Positions 30,759-41,589 of a stretch of 64,000 nucleotides of DNA are shown here, piece after piece. The position numbers and the translations under genes were made by a program. Source of the stretch: Entoloma clypeatum. Its lineage: Eukaryota > Basidiomycota > Agaricomycetes > Agaricales > Entolomataceae. The notes below the pieces were generated by a model. It saw only the letters and a list, made by a program, of their open reading frames with translations, did not search any database and was not told the DNA's origin. The stretch spans positions 3,782,001-3,846,000 of the forward strand of contig OY751490.1 of the NCBI GenBank assembly GCA_963565915.1. Direction: 5' to 3'. How positions within the stretch are numbered: the stretch's first letter is position 1; each line of letters opens with the position of its first letter.

Positions 30759-32078
30759 TTATCTCTCCCTGGTGGCCGACCAGTTCATCGAAGATTGAAA
30801 ACCCGTACCATCTGCTTCAGTGGTGGGCCGTTTCCTCTTCAATAGATCAGGATCCTTTCCTCGTTCCGACGTCGCGATCGTGATCTTCTGACTAGTATTT
30901 GGACACTTGATGGTCAGGAGTTGTCCTCCATCTCTATCATTTTGATAATTACTACAAGTTACCATGTCGAAAGGTCGCCCCAAAAGCACTCTATAGGCTG
31001 GCTCATTTATAATATGGACCTGCAGATAGACTACAATGTGATCAAAACGGAACGGCACATTTCGTGATAGTCCCAGCGACTTTTTGATTTGCTTATTGGC
31101 ACTTTGCATATGGATGCATATATCTGGATCCCACGAAAGCCTCATCGCGACGGCTGCAGCCTTCGACATCGAGACGATCTGGGAGCCTCCATCAAGAATA
31201 CACTGTTCTTCCATCATTCCATTCACCACGGCACTTACTGTCCGAAGACTCTGCGATTCCTGTGCGACATATACTGGTTTAGGTGCTGTCCCAGGTGGCA
31301 AACTCTCGAGATACTGTAAGACGGGGTCCAAGACGACCACCGAACCGACAGGTAGGTTGTTTATAGTCTGTTCCATGATCATGAACGACGCCACTGGCAA
31401 TTCATCTACTTTAACTATATCTTCTAGTTCGTTTGTTTGGGCAAACTTTTTCCAATATGACAACTGGCTGTCGTTCATTGAATCTAGCAGGTTCAACGCT
31501 CGAACGTTTGCAGGTACTCTCTTCCTAGTCAATAGCTTTCGCAATTCCTCTTGTACTACTTTATCTGCCCTCAATAAATCACCCAATGCAATCGTGATCG
31601 GAGTCTCGAGCACTGCCAAGACCGCGACACCCTTCGATTGTTCTTCGATAGGTGCCTTGCTGCGAAACGCCGGTCCCTTTCGATCAACGTCAGGGATGGT
31701 CTCGCGGTCGGGTCTTTTATTTTTACCAAGGGGAACGAAAGCAACTTCTGGTACATCACGAAACGGCAAATCAACTGCTGGTCTAGTGACTTCTTCGCGG
31801 GTAAACGCTCGGTCACTATCTTTTTGGGTGACAGACTTTGTCTTGGCCGATGGCTTCGGCGTTAACTCAGGTTCTGCCTCATCATCATCGCTATCTACTT
31901 CCTCGACTTCTTCAATATCTTTTTCTATTTCATTTTCTGTTTCACTATCTGGGTCTCGGTTTTCAGTCCGTTTCTCCGGCGATTTGGCACGATTCTTTTC
32001 AACCCAAGACCTTGCTGGAATCTGCTTCGCCTTCCTCAAACGTTCTAAAAACCCGATTCCTTCTTGGCGTTCCCCGAT
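30759..32078 (-). CDS. Gypsy-3 protease frame
   Basis: An open frame of about 430 codons follows gag in a -1 frame and stays open through the gag stop (TGA 32080-32078), so it is probably reached by frameshift. The N-terminus is charged (Glu/Asp-rich near 40-60). The retropepsin-like core lies near residue 281 as CILDGGSQIVSM, then LGRPFD near 360. The catalytic triad is D-G-G where D-S/T-G is usual. The first 13 codons up to the Leu-Arg-Lys start lack an ATG. Confidence 0.75.
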   Translation of the reverse strand: MGERQEGIGFLERLRKAKQIPARSWVEKNRAKSPEKRTENRDPDSETENEIEKDIEEVEEVDSDDDEAEPELTPKPSAKTKSVTQKDSDRAFTREEVTRPAVDLPFRDVPEVAFVPLGKNKRPDRETIPDVDRKGPAFRSKAPIEEQSKGVAVLAVLETPITIALGDLLRADKVVQEELRKLLTRKRVPANVRALNLLDSMNDSQLSYWKKFAQTNELEDIVKVDELPVASFMIMEQTINNLPVGSVVVLDPVLQYLESLPPGTAPKPVYVAQESQSLRTVSAVVNGMMEEQCILDGGSQIVSMSKAAAVAMRLSWDPDICIHMQSANKQIKKSLGLSRNVPFRFDHIVVYLQVHIINEPAYRVLLGRPFDMVTCSNYQNDRDGGQLLTIKCPNTSQKITIATSERGKDPDLLKRKRPTTEADGTGFQSSMNWSATRER

Positions 32079-33700
32079 CAGGTGACTACGAATTGACTGA
32101 TGTACTGCATCGCTTTAGTCATCGCGAGGAATGCTTCCTGCATATCAGGCTTTCCCGAAGTACCCTCAGGCTCATTGATGGGTAACTGTTGCTGGACTGG
32201 CATCATTCCCGGCATCGCGACTCGATTCTGCAGTGCCACATTCTGGGGAACTGGGTTTGATATTCCAGAGATAAAAGAATTCTGAACTGGGGTATAGTGT
32301 ACGGGAACCGCCGGAGCAGTACCGTATGGTTGCGTATACATATTGAAATTATTAAATGGCTGCTGAACCGGGTTTAACAGTGGGACTGCCGTACCGGCCT
32401 GTTGTTGCGCTATGAGATTGTTCAATGCCACGATCTGTTGGTCGCGCTTGGCCATCCCTTCTTGCATCAACCGCAGATTCTCGTCTCGCTGATCACGAGG
32501 CTTATTCGTAAACAGAGAGTAGTCTGAATTGTCCTGTATTTGCGCAAGGTTGAGTAGGCCAGGAGCTTGCTCGTCTTCGAAATATCCTTGATACAATTGC
32601 TTATTGGCCGACAATTGCTCTACCCGATCCTTCTGACTAATATTACTAGGCTCGCGAGGAATGTAGCCTCCGTCTGGCAAACGGATCCCTTGTGGGGTGG
32701 CTTTAATTTTTCCTTGCACTAGATGCGTCTGAAGTTCGGTACACTCTCGAAGGAAATGGTGCGGCTTGTAGCAATAGTGACAACATCCCGGAGGCGCCCC
32801 ACCACTGGGTGCCGCTCGCGGTTCCTGTTTGTACTGTTGCTGAGGGCCTGCCTGCATCGCTTGAAGCGTTTTCATAATTCCTTGCGTAGATTTCTCGAAG
32901 CCTTCAACTCTATCGGTCAACAATGCCTGACTCTGCGCCACAGACTCAAGCATTTGCTCGATCTTTACCGCCGATGACGGATTGGACATAGGAATAGCGA
33001 CATTGGAGGGAGCGGCCCGCGACATATAATTATTGGAAGCAGTGAAACCGTTATGGTGCCTCGCCATTTTCTCGACAATTTCTATTATGTCACTCAAGTC
33101 TACGAGATTATCCTGATGTCTCACCGCAGGTGCCGCGGCATTATTTGCTGTGGCCGCGGTGTCCACCATGGACAATCTCAACTTGACTGCTTCTGCGAAG
33201 TCGTCATTTAAACAACTCAAGAACCTCCCCACGAGCTCACGATTGGAGATACAACCATTCGCACCAGTCAGTTTCTTAGCTTCGGCTTTGAAACTACGTT
33301 TTAGGGACATAATTTCATCCAGATTTCCTAGTCCCAGACGACTGTGCTCCTTGCAGATACTTGATAATCTGGCCAAGGTACCGTCGCGTCCGCTCGCTAC
33401 CACTGGGTAGTTGTTTATTAACTCTTTCTTATACTCCTCCCATGTTCCTGTAGCGTAGGAATCGAGGGTTGTCCATTCTTCTTCAGAGACACTATCTGCA
33501 TAGCCTCCGATTAACTTTTTCTTTTCCACGATATCGGTTATACCTGCGTGGTCAAAGCAGATTTCGACTTCATCAATAAATCTTAAAAGCTCGGAGGCTT
33601 TTTCTTTATCAAATCTCGGCGCTCCTCGTTCACTTCGACGCGGCATTCTCAAACCATTCCTTGGTGCAGTTGCAGCAACATTCTGTGTATTTGTAGCCAT
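32078..33700 (-). CDS. Gypsy-3 gag with one zinc knuckle
   Basis: The predicted protein is 540 residues from ATG 33700. A helix-rich capsid-like region spans about 25-210 (FDKEKASELLRFIDEVEICF). One CCHC knuckle lies near 305 (CHYCYKPHHFLREC), followed by a Gln/Asn/Pro-rich tail. The frame is intact. The leader upstream is cut at 33780 by the LTR of Gypsy copy 2, so the element's own 5' LTR is missing. Confidence 0.85.
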   Translation of the reverse strand: MATNTQNVAATAPRNGLRMPRRSERGAPRFDKEKASELLRFIDEVEICFDHAGITDIVEKKKLIGGYADSVSEEEWTTLDSYATGTWEEYKKELINNYPVVASGRDGTLARLSSICKEHSRLGLGNLDEIMSLKRSFKAEAKKLTGANGCISNRELVGRFLSCLNDDFAEAVKLRLSMVDTAATANNAAAPAVRHQDNLVDLSDIIEIVEKMARHHNGFTASNNYMSRAAPSNVAIPMSNPSSAVKIEQMLESVAQSQALLTDRVEGFEKSTQGIMKTLQAMQAGPQQQYKQEPRAAPSGGAPPGCCHYCYKPHHFLRECTELQTHLVQGKIKATPQGIRLPDGGYIPREPSNISQKDRVEQLSANKQLYQGYFEDEQAPGLLNLAQIQDNSDYSLFTNKPRDQRDENLRLMQEGMAKRDQQIVALNNLIAQQQAGTAVPLLNPVQQPFNNFNMYTQPYGTAPAVPVHYTPVQNSFISGISNPVPQNVALQNRVAMPGMMPVQQQLPINEPEGTSGKPDMQEAFLAMTKAMQYISQFVVT

Positions 33701-33780
33701 TGTATATGTCGACAATTGACTGTTAAGATTTTGATTTTGAGTTTGTATTGGTTGCACAATGAATACTGAATGCTCTCGCG

Positions 33781-34147
33781 TGTTATGCTTAACAAACCGT
33801 TCCAAGGTTCGGGCAGAGTATGCAGGAAGTGGAAAGGCGAAGAGCAAAGTGATTGCTAAATCTAAGGAATGTAGCTATGGTACATGGGGTTTATATAGTA
33901 CTGGCTACGAGCGGTAGCGAGTGAGTCAGTAGCTGCGGAAGGCAGTGCGGATGAGTCAGTAACTGCGGAAAGGCAGTGCGAAGTGAGTCAGACGACTGCG
34001 GAGTGCGAGTCAGCGTGGGAGCGAAGTATACTAAAGGAGAATGGTAGAGTAAAGGTAAATGAATAAGCGGTCCGATGAGTCAAAGAAATAACGAAGGTAC
34101 AATGCATGGGAAAAGTGCGTAGCATACAAACTGGTAAGTCCGTAACA
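33781..34147 (-). repeat. Left LTR of Gypsy copy 2 (subfamily A, 367 bp)
   Basis: TGTTATG...CGTAACA on the plus strand. Compared with the LTR at 5594 it lacks about 20 bp in the U3 repeat region. A purine-rich tract GAGGAGGGGAACA (minus, ending at 34148) adjoins it as the plus-strand primer. Confidence 0.9.
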
Positions 34148-34181
34148 TGTTCCCCTCCTCAAGCTCTGTGTCCTCACAGAG

Positions 34182-34550
34182 TCATTGTCCCCATCCTCCG
34201 GCATCATCGTTGTTTGTCCAGGAGCCATTCTCCTTGAGGCTCCAATCGTCTATTAACTCTTCGTTGATGGCGACGGCGAGTTCAAGACTCCGGACGGCTA
34301 GTCGGATGTGCCGGTTTTCAATGACCAGCGTACGGGTGTAGTTCCCGAGGATTTGTTTTTCTTCGGGGGTTGGTGTGACGGGGAGGTCGGATAAAGAATG
34401 GAGGCGGATGTGCATCTGTCGATGCAGGATGTCAGCGAGCGAGGCTTCTAGGGCGTGGATCTGGTCTCTCATGGAGAGGGCTTCACCCATGAGGGCAGTG
34501 ATGGCGGGGTTGGTTTCAGCGGATGTGGTGGTGACGGTGGCGGTGGACAT
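34182..34550 (-). CDS. Small ORF between pol and 3' LTR, copy 2
   Basis: 122 residues with an ATG start, sense strand, intact and identical to the visible part in copy 1. It begins MSTATVTTTSAETNPAI and is mostly predicted helix, with an acidic Trp-containing end (LIDDWSLKENGSW). It is not part of pol. No family was recognised; the heptad-like Leu/Ile pattern suggests a coiled coil. Confidence 0.5.
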   Translation of the reverse strand: MSTATVTTTSAETNPAITALMGEALSMRDQIHALEASLADILHRQMHIRLHSLSDLPVTPTPEEKQILGNYTRTLVIENRHIRLAVRSLELAVAINEELIDDWSLKENGSWTNNDDAGGWGQ

Positions 34551-34673
34551 GGTGCGGAGGATGTTGGAGAGATAGAGGAAGAATGGGGTAGCTATATTGA
34601 AGACGGAGCGGAGAACTCGGTGTGTGGTTGACTGATGAGGTCGATACTGTCATGGGTTTTGAGAACTCGTCTT

Positions 34674-37600
34674 TTATTGTGGTCGAGACGGGTTCTGCCG
34701 ATGGAAATCACGGATCAAATCTTGAGCGTTCTGAACATTAGCTCGAGGTTCCCATGTGTTCTCTTCTGGGCCATATCCTTCCCACTGGACGAGGTACTGG
34801 ATCTTTCCGCGGAACTTTTGAGAGTCCAGGATCGTAGACACATGGTACTCTTCTCGTCCTTCGACGATGATCGGATCAGGGGCTGGTTTCCTTTTCTGGA
34901 TGGCGTACTTCGGAGTTTCATATGGTGACAACAGGGTCTCGTTGAACACAGGGTGAATCATCTTCCAAGTCTTCGGAAGATCAAGAAGGTATGCGCTAGC
35001 TCCTTTCTTCTCTAGGACTTTGAATGGTCCATGTCGGAGTGCATCAAGTTTCTTTGAGGGTCGATCAGTCCTGATGTTAGTGCCTTCCAGCCACACCTTG
35101 TCTCCGATGCGGTAGTCCCGAGACGGACTTTGCCGTGTGTCAACTGTCTTCTTCATCTGATCCTGTGCTTGTTTCAGCGCAGCATTGGCTTCTTCTCGTG
35201 CCTGTTTGAGTTTTTTCAAGAAGTCGTTGGCAGCCGGATTGGTATCTTCTAACACGAGTTCTCCCTTCCACGGATGTAAACCGTAGTTGAGGTAGAATGG
35301 GGTGTGCTTCGTTGCCTGATGTTCTTTGTCATTGTACTGGAATTCTGCGATTGCGATCCATTCAGCCCAATCATCCTGTAGATGGTTGACAAAGTTTCGT
35401 AAGAATGCTTCTGTTTCCTGATGCGATCGCTCGGCCTGTCCATCAGTCTGTGGGTGGTATGCGGTGGACAGGTTCCTCTTGATCCCTAACATGCGGCAGA
35501 GTATCTCCATGAACTTCGCGGCGAACTGCGGTCCCCTATCGCTGATGATCTTCTTGGGGATCCCATGAAGCTTCCATATCTGATCCCGATAGATCTTGGC
35601 TAATCCTTCAGCCGATAGTTCCACGGTTGTCGGAATGAGGTGAAGCATCTTTGAATGTCTATCCGTGATGACCAGAATTGCGTTTTTTCCATCAGATTCT
35701 GGTATCGGTCCCACGACGTCGATTCCTATGTCTTCCCATGGGTGACTTGGTGCTGCATGGGGATGTAGCGGAGCATGTCGCTTTTGTCGGTTAATCTTGT
35801 TGCGTTGACAAGTGTCGCAACCCTTCACGTACTTCTTCACATCATGCAGTATGGTAGGCCACCAGTAGGTGCGAGTGAGGAGTTCATGTGTCCGGTACTG
35901 TCCTGGATGTCCAGCCACTGGTGCATCATGTGATTCAAACATCAATTCTTGTCGTAATTGTGGATCTGGCGGGACATAGACTCGTTCGCCTGCATATGTG
36001 ATGCCGTTTTCCTGTTGATACCAATGAGGATTCTTCTTTAGACCCTGGGCTACTTCTGTCTCCATGTGGTTTGAACCCTTGATGCGTGCAATCCACGGAT
36101 TTTCGATGGTCGTGACGTTTCCAATTTTGATGGAATCAGATGTCTCACCCCCTTCAAAGAATTGTTCCTCCGTGAACATCTCCATTTGTACCACATCTTC
36201 TGATTCCAACCGTTTCAAGAATAGTCCCTCCTTGAGCATTTGGTCACTGTCCTGTGGTTCGAGTTCCGCTTCATACCAGGGTAAGCGTGACAGGATGTCC
36301 GCTTTCGCATTGGTCTTGCCGGGCACATGCCGTAACTCGAAGTCATAGTCTTGTAACTTCATTTTCCAGCGTCGCTGTCGTTGATTCAGGTCCTGAGGAC
36401 GGCGGAAATATTCCAGGTTCTTGTGATCGGTCAAGATTTCGAAACGTTCCCTGGCTTCGAGCAGATAGTGTCTCCAATCTTTTAGTGCTTCCACAACCGC
36501 CAGGAGTTCCTTGTCATATATCTCGTAATTCTGTTCGGCCGCGGACATGGTCTGCGACAAGAACACGATGGGGTGCCATTTGTCGTCTTGCTTCTGAGAG
36601 AGTACTGCTCCAATTGCATAGCCCGATGCATCGGTTTCAACCCTGAACTGTCCCTCTGGTTTCGGTAATGCCAAGACTGGTGCCGATGTAATTGCCTGTA
36701 TGAGACCTTCAAAAGCTTGCTGCTCTGTTGGTCCCCAAGTAAATGCCGTACCGCCTGTGAGCACGGTGAGAGGTTTTGCGATGTTTGAGTACCCTTCAAT
36801 AAATCGTCGATAGAAGTTAGCAAATCCAAGGAACTTCTGAACTTCCTTTTTTGATGTGGGTGCTCGCCAGTTTCGAATTGTATCCACCTTCTCAGTTTCC
36901 ATCTCAACACGTCCCTCACCAACCACATATCCCAATATAGGACATTTTGTTACTTCCCATAAACACTTCTTCTCCTTTAGGAACAAATCATTGTCCGATA
37001 GGATCTGTAGGATTTCTTTGGTGTTTCGCGCGAGTTCTTCCTTGGTTTTACCGATAACCACAATGTCATCCATGTAGATCACGCAGATACGTCGGCGGAT
37101 CTGGTCCCGGAATAGACTAGCCATCATTTGAGAGAACGTTCCCGGGGAGTTGCAAAGACCAAAAAACATGACCAATGGTTCGAACAATCCTCAACTGGTG
37201 AGGAAGGCAGCTTTCCATTCATCGCCCTCCTTAATCCGTGTTATGCGTAACAAACTGTTCCAAGGTTTGGGCAGAGTATGCAGGAAGATGGAGAGGTGAA
37301 GAGCAATGTGATTGCTAAATCTAAGGAATGTAGCTATGGTACATGAGGTTTATATAGTACTGACTATGAGCGGTAGCGAATGAGTCAGTAACTGCGGAAG
37401 GCAGTGCGCATGAGTAAGGCGACTGCGGAAGGCTATGCACTAATGAGTAAGCTGACTGCGGAATGAGTCAGACAGCTGCGGAAAGCGAGTCAGCGCGGGA
37501 GCGAAGTATACTAAAGGAAATAAAGTGTAATATGATATGTGTAAGCGGGGGCCGATGAGTAAAAGTGAAAAAGTAAGCGTATACATCCGTAGTCGTTAAT

Positions 37601-38647
37601 CCGTAACAATCCGGACATTGTTATAGCCCACATGATGTCCATTTTATTGAAGTAGACCGCATCTTTCAGTACGTCCAAGAGATTGGATATTCGTGGGAGT
37701 GGGAACTTGTCTTTAACCGTGAATTTATTGATCATGCGGTAATCTTGTACCAATTGTTTGGAGCCATCCTTCTTGTTGATGAAGAAGCAAGGGGAGGCAT
37801 AAGGGGATTTGGACGGGCGGATCTTTCCTGTTGCTAGACCCTCGTCAATGAATGCATCCAATTCCTCTTGTTCCTTTTGCATCATAGGATATGTACTTCC
37901 CCCTAGTTCCTTTGGTGCATCCAGTGTAAGTTCGATATCATGGTCCCATTCCCTCTCCTTTGGGATTTTATCAAAGTTCTCTTTCTCGAAGAGATGAGCA
38001 AATTGTTCAACATATGAGGGTCGTTTGGTTGTGGGAGGTGGTGTGGGAGTGACAGCTTCCAAAATAGGGTCTCCAGGCTTCCATTTCTGATCCGACTTTT
38101 TGGGTGCATCTTTGTCGCGCACCTCAACCATGCGAACCCGGTGTTTGCGACTATTAAGGTTAATCCTGAAATCCAAGTGTTTGGTTCGACATGTTGTTGG
38201 GCACTGGTTAAATGTTACCGCGCCGGTTGTCCAATTAATTGTGGGGTTGTGGTGTACCAACCAGTCATGTCCCAAGAGCATGTCCATTCTCCCAATGTCC
38301 AGTACCATTGCTTCCATGGTTTCCTGATGTGCTCCCAAATCCAGTTTAACTTCGGCAAGTTGGCTCGCTTTCTGTTGTCGATTTGGTGACCCATCCGCAT
38401 TTAGAATTGCTATGGGCGGTATTCCTTGTGTGGGGAGGTTCTGTTTGCATACTATTCTGGGATGGATGCATGTGCGTTCACATCCGCTGTCAACCTCAGG
38501 TCGGATAACCTTTGGTCCTCGTCGTGTTTTGAGCTGAGCTAACAGCCTGATCTCTCGTCTTTTTGGAGGTTTATCTCCCTTCACAATCTTAGTCGACACA
38601 GCGGCTCGCTTGGCAGGGATGACATAGGTTCTATTGTCTGCAGTCAT
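34674..38647 (-). pseudogene. Gypsy copy 2 pol, interrupted by stop and solo LTR
   Basis: The C-terminal part (34674-37238) holds part of reverse transcriptase, RNase H, integrase and chromodomain, as in copy 1. The N-terminal part (37614-38647) holds the protease (VDSGCERTC) and the start of reverse transcriptase, up to FNKMDIMW. Between them sits a solo LTR with a 5-bp duplication. In addition a TGA at 37193-37191 replaces CGA of copy 1. The protease frame here is open, unlike copy 1. Confidence 0.92.
37239..37608 (-). repeat. Solo Gypsy LTR inside pol, duplication ATCCG
   Basis: 370 bp, TGTTATGCG...CCGTAACA. ATCCG lies at 37234-37238 and 37609-37613. The sequence is intermediate between subfamilies A and B. 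A solo LTR results from recombination between the two LTRs of a former insertion. Confidence 0.95.
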
Positions 38648-38697
38648 ACAAGGCAAGCAAGTCCGTTTAATAGATAAGGGTCGCGACTTAGCGTCGT

Positions 38698-39900
38698 TTA
38701 ATCGGACCCTTCGGGAAAATCCTTCTCGTCGGCTTCTAAGATTGTGGTTTCATCATTCTCGGCATCTTCCTCGGACACCTTCCTAACCCTTCCGGAGTTC
38801 TTCTTCAGCTTGCGGCAGTTGTGCGCGATATGGCCTTCTTGGTCACAGTTGAAACACTTGCGACCATCTTTCTTCTTTGGAGCACTACAGTCTTTAGCCA
38901 GATGACCGAAGCGTTGACAGTTGTAGCAACGGGCGACTCCTGCTTTGTCGATCTCCATGGCATTGCCCTGACCACCATAAGTGGTACCCGATCCGGTGCG
39001 CATGTCGCCACCACCTCAGATGACCAGTGTGTGTCCTTCCATCTGTCGTCCCTTGTTTCGGATCTCCTTTGCGTAATCGGTGTACGTCTTGCCATCACTA
39101 GCCACTTGTTCAGAGATTCTGCGGTTGACGTTCTTCTCTAGGATGTATTTCCCAGTTTCTTTGCCAAGGTTTGACAGCTTCAAGAGTTCTTCGAATTCAT
39201 CCAAGAATTCGTCAACGGTGCGTTTCTCTTGTTTCAGGACTTGAAGTCTTGCTTTGGCAGCGACCGACTTGTTGGCGATGGAGAATCGTGTGGCGATATC
39301 ATCGGAAAAACCTAGCCAGGTGATGTTCTCATTGTCAACAGCAAGAGCATCTAACTTGTTACTGGCCCAGTGCCTGCCGGACCCTTCCATCATGCGGGAT
39401 AGTACCGCAAGAATCTTCTGATCGTCTGTGAGGCTCTTTTGGAACCTGATGTATAGTTTGGTGGCTTTCCACCACTCGTCAAAGGTGTATCTGTCCTTGA
39501 ACATCCCAGGATCCTTGATGATCTTGGATGTATCCATTGTTTGTACAGCCGGAGCTTCTGCCATGTTTAGAGTCTGCGGAGGAGGAGAGGAGTCGGGTTG
39601 TTGGGATGAAGATGGGGTTCGGGATACAGGTAAGGATTGAAAATGAGTCCCTGTTCTAGGCGTCTGTTCGATATCTGACTGCGCGGAGTCAAAAGTAAAT
39701 TCGTCAGGGGACTCGTCAGCGGAATCGGTGGCAAAACGTTCAGAGTATTTCCTCTGTAAATCTCTAAGGAATCTCTGTTCCTGCGCGTCTGTTGGTCTCG
39801 AGAAGGGGTCAAGTCTCTCGTTTCGTGCCCAACGGTTGTACTCGGTCTGTTGTTCTTCAGTGGTGAAGTGGGCGTAGATCTGCTGCTTCAAGTAAGACGT
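38698..39900 (-). pseudogene. Gypsy copy 2 gag, one stop, start codon lost
   Basis: Aligns throughout with the gag of copy 1, including both CCHC knuckles (38698-39003). A TGA at 39018-39016 replaces CGA. The ATG of copy 1 reads ACG here (39900-39898). Confidence 0.9.
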
Positions 39901-40334
39901 GATGATGTGGCTCTGGGACGTCTCGATGTGAGCATCCTAATCAATCTTCTGATAACGGTTGTCTGGACACCGATAAACTCTCTGATCTCTGTGATCCGAC
40001 CTGTCTGAGGTCCTTCTTGAATGCGAAGGCTTTTGAGTTCGTTCTGTCGGGCGTTGTAACGCGTGATCTGGTGTTGCCGAGCAAGATGGATGCTCTCTGC
40101 TATCTCGCTGTGGGGGCGATGCTCGTCGTTATCTAGTTCTTCGTCAAGCACCTGCTGTAAGATGCGACAGATCTCCGATTCGATGTACTGCTGGATAAGC
40201 GTAAAACCGATACTGTCTCGAGGACTTAGCTCCTCCTGTCGGGCTTCTGGCATGCTGAATGGGTTACTGGTGAAGTCTTCAAAGAAGCGCGATGTCTTGA
40301 CTTGTCTGGTAGTTGCTCTCTTCGCTCTGGGCAA
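39888..40334 (-). other. Leader ORF of Gypsy copy 2
   Basis: Counterpart of 5126-5581, open for about 148 codons, with many substitutions against copy 1 but no stop. Apart from one internal Met it has no ATG near its start. Confidence 0.4.
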
Positions 40335-40342
40335 ACCTAACG

Positions 40343-40353
40343 AGATTTAGCAA
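40343..40353 (-). other. Self-primer binding site, copy 2
   Basis: TTGCTAAATCT on the minus strand, two bases from the LTR. It complements AGATTTAGCAA at 40439-40429. Confidence 0.8.
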
Positions 40354-40355
40354 CT

Positions 40356-40758
40356 TGTTATGCTTAACAAACCGTTCCAAGGTTCGGGCAGAGTATGCAG
40401 GAAAGTGGAAAGGTGAAGAGCAAAGTGATTGCTAAATCTAAGGAATTCTACTATAGTACAAGAGGTTTATATAGGTACTGACTATAGGCGGTAGTGGATG
40501 AGTCAGTACTGCGGAAGGTAGTGCGCATGAGTAAGGCGACTGCAGAAGGCTATGTACAGTGAGTAAGCTGACTGCGGAAAGCGAGTCAGCGTGGGAGCGA
40601 AGTATACTAAAGGGGATGACGAAGTAATGTAATGAGTCAGATGGGGAATCGAAGGTTGCGAAAGTAGACATTAGACATAGTAAGTTCGTAAGAGGGCGCC
40701 GAGTCGGGCCGATAAGTAAAAGATATGACATGGTCCTCATACCATAGAGTCCGTAACA
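40356..40758 (-). repeat. Right (5') LTR of Gypsy copy 2 (subfamily B, 403 bp)
   Basis: TG...CA ends and TATA at 40473-40466. It is nearly identical, in opposite orientation, to the LTR at 8521-8923 and clearly different from the element's left LTR. Confidence 0.9.
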
Positions 40759-41280
40759 TAAACCCCCTCCCCCCCCCTCCTTCCTAATATAGTATGTTAT
40801 GTCCACAAACATATATATTTCTGTGAAAAACATGAGATAAAATAAAGGAAGTATGTAGCCCTCTTGCTCAATTACAAAATTGACGAGTGTGGGCACGAGG
40901 CACCACACCCACACCTCTGCCTGCAGCCACCGCTGCAGCTCTGAGCTCTTCTTCCCGTGCGCCGAGCAGCTCAGGGCACACAGCACCTCTTGGAGGTCAG
41001 GCAGCAACAAGGGCATGCAGGAGGGCAATGTCACGTAGCGTGTTTCTCAATGTCAGAAAATGTCAGATGAGTCGGAGCAGAGTAGCAGATGAGCAGATGC
41101 AACAAGTCCAATGTCTTGCAGAAAGGACCTGGCTTCAACTTATGTGTTGCGCCTCATTCTTTGACGTGGTCCTAGATTTCGGATTGGCAGATGTTGGAGG
41201 TTGAGAGGAGTGGATGTGCGGAGTGGATGTGTGGAGGTGTAGACATGAGAAGGAGGATGAGGACAAAAGGCAAAGGAATA
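40759..41280. other. No gene recognised
   Basis: A C-rich stretch after the LTR, then unique-looking sequence with CTGCAGC-rich and TCAGATGAG-like repeats. Short ORFs only; nothing was recognised. Confidence 0.5.
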
Positions 41281-41589
41281 GATCAGTGTAGTGTTTAAAG
41301 GTCCAATTCAGTCTGGTTTTTGACCCTCAAAATTTAGAGACCGAGACTGAGACCGATTTTTTGGTTCACATGATCTCGACAAAACTGAACTGGACCAATG
41401 CAAGACTGGTGCATCGGTTCCGTTTACCTCAAAGAAGTGAGACCAGACTGGTCTCAGCTGGTTTAAACCAATATATTACAAGTAAAATAAGACTAAGGAC
41501 ATGCGCGCACAGCCTGATGCTGCGCACACGTGTCATACTCCCTCAATTGGTCCTCCATGGGCTCAGCCCGACCCCATGTGCTCTTGGGC

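Larger units (their letters stand above)
33781..40758 (-). mobile_element. Ty3/Gypsy copy 2, recombinant, with nested solo LTR
   Basis: Same family as copy 1. The left LTR (33781-34147) is subfamily A. The right LTR (40356-40758) is subfamily B, like the one at 8521. The flanking pentamers do not match (TCGCG and TAAAC). The left half of pol is almost identical to copy 1, while the right half plus gag differs by a few percent. This suggests an exchange between two elements. Confidence 0.88.

Noticed and set aside
31084..32085. Plus-strand ORF of 333 codons over the Gypsy-3 protease
   Set aside because: Antisense shadow; Ser/Thr-rich composition mirrors the sense strand.
33776..40763. Target-site duplication for Gypsy copy 2
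   Set aside because: Flanking pentamers TCGCG and TAAAC do not match; treated as evidence for recombination instead.
40438..41034. Minus-strand ORF of 198 codons
   Set aside because: It runs across the LTR boundary at 40758 and half of it is LTR sequence; fortuitous.
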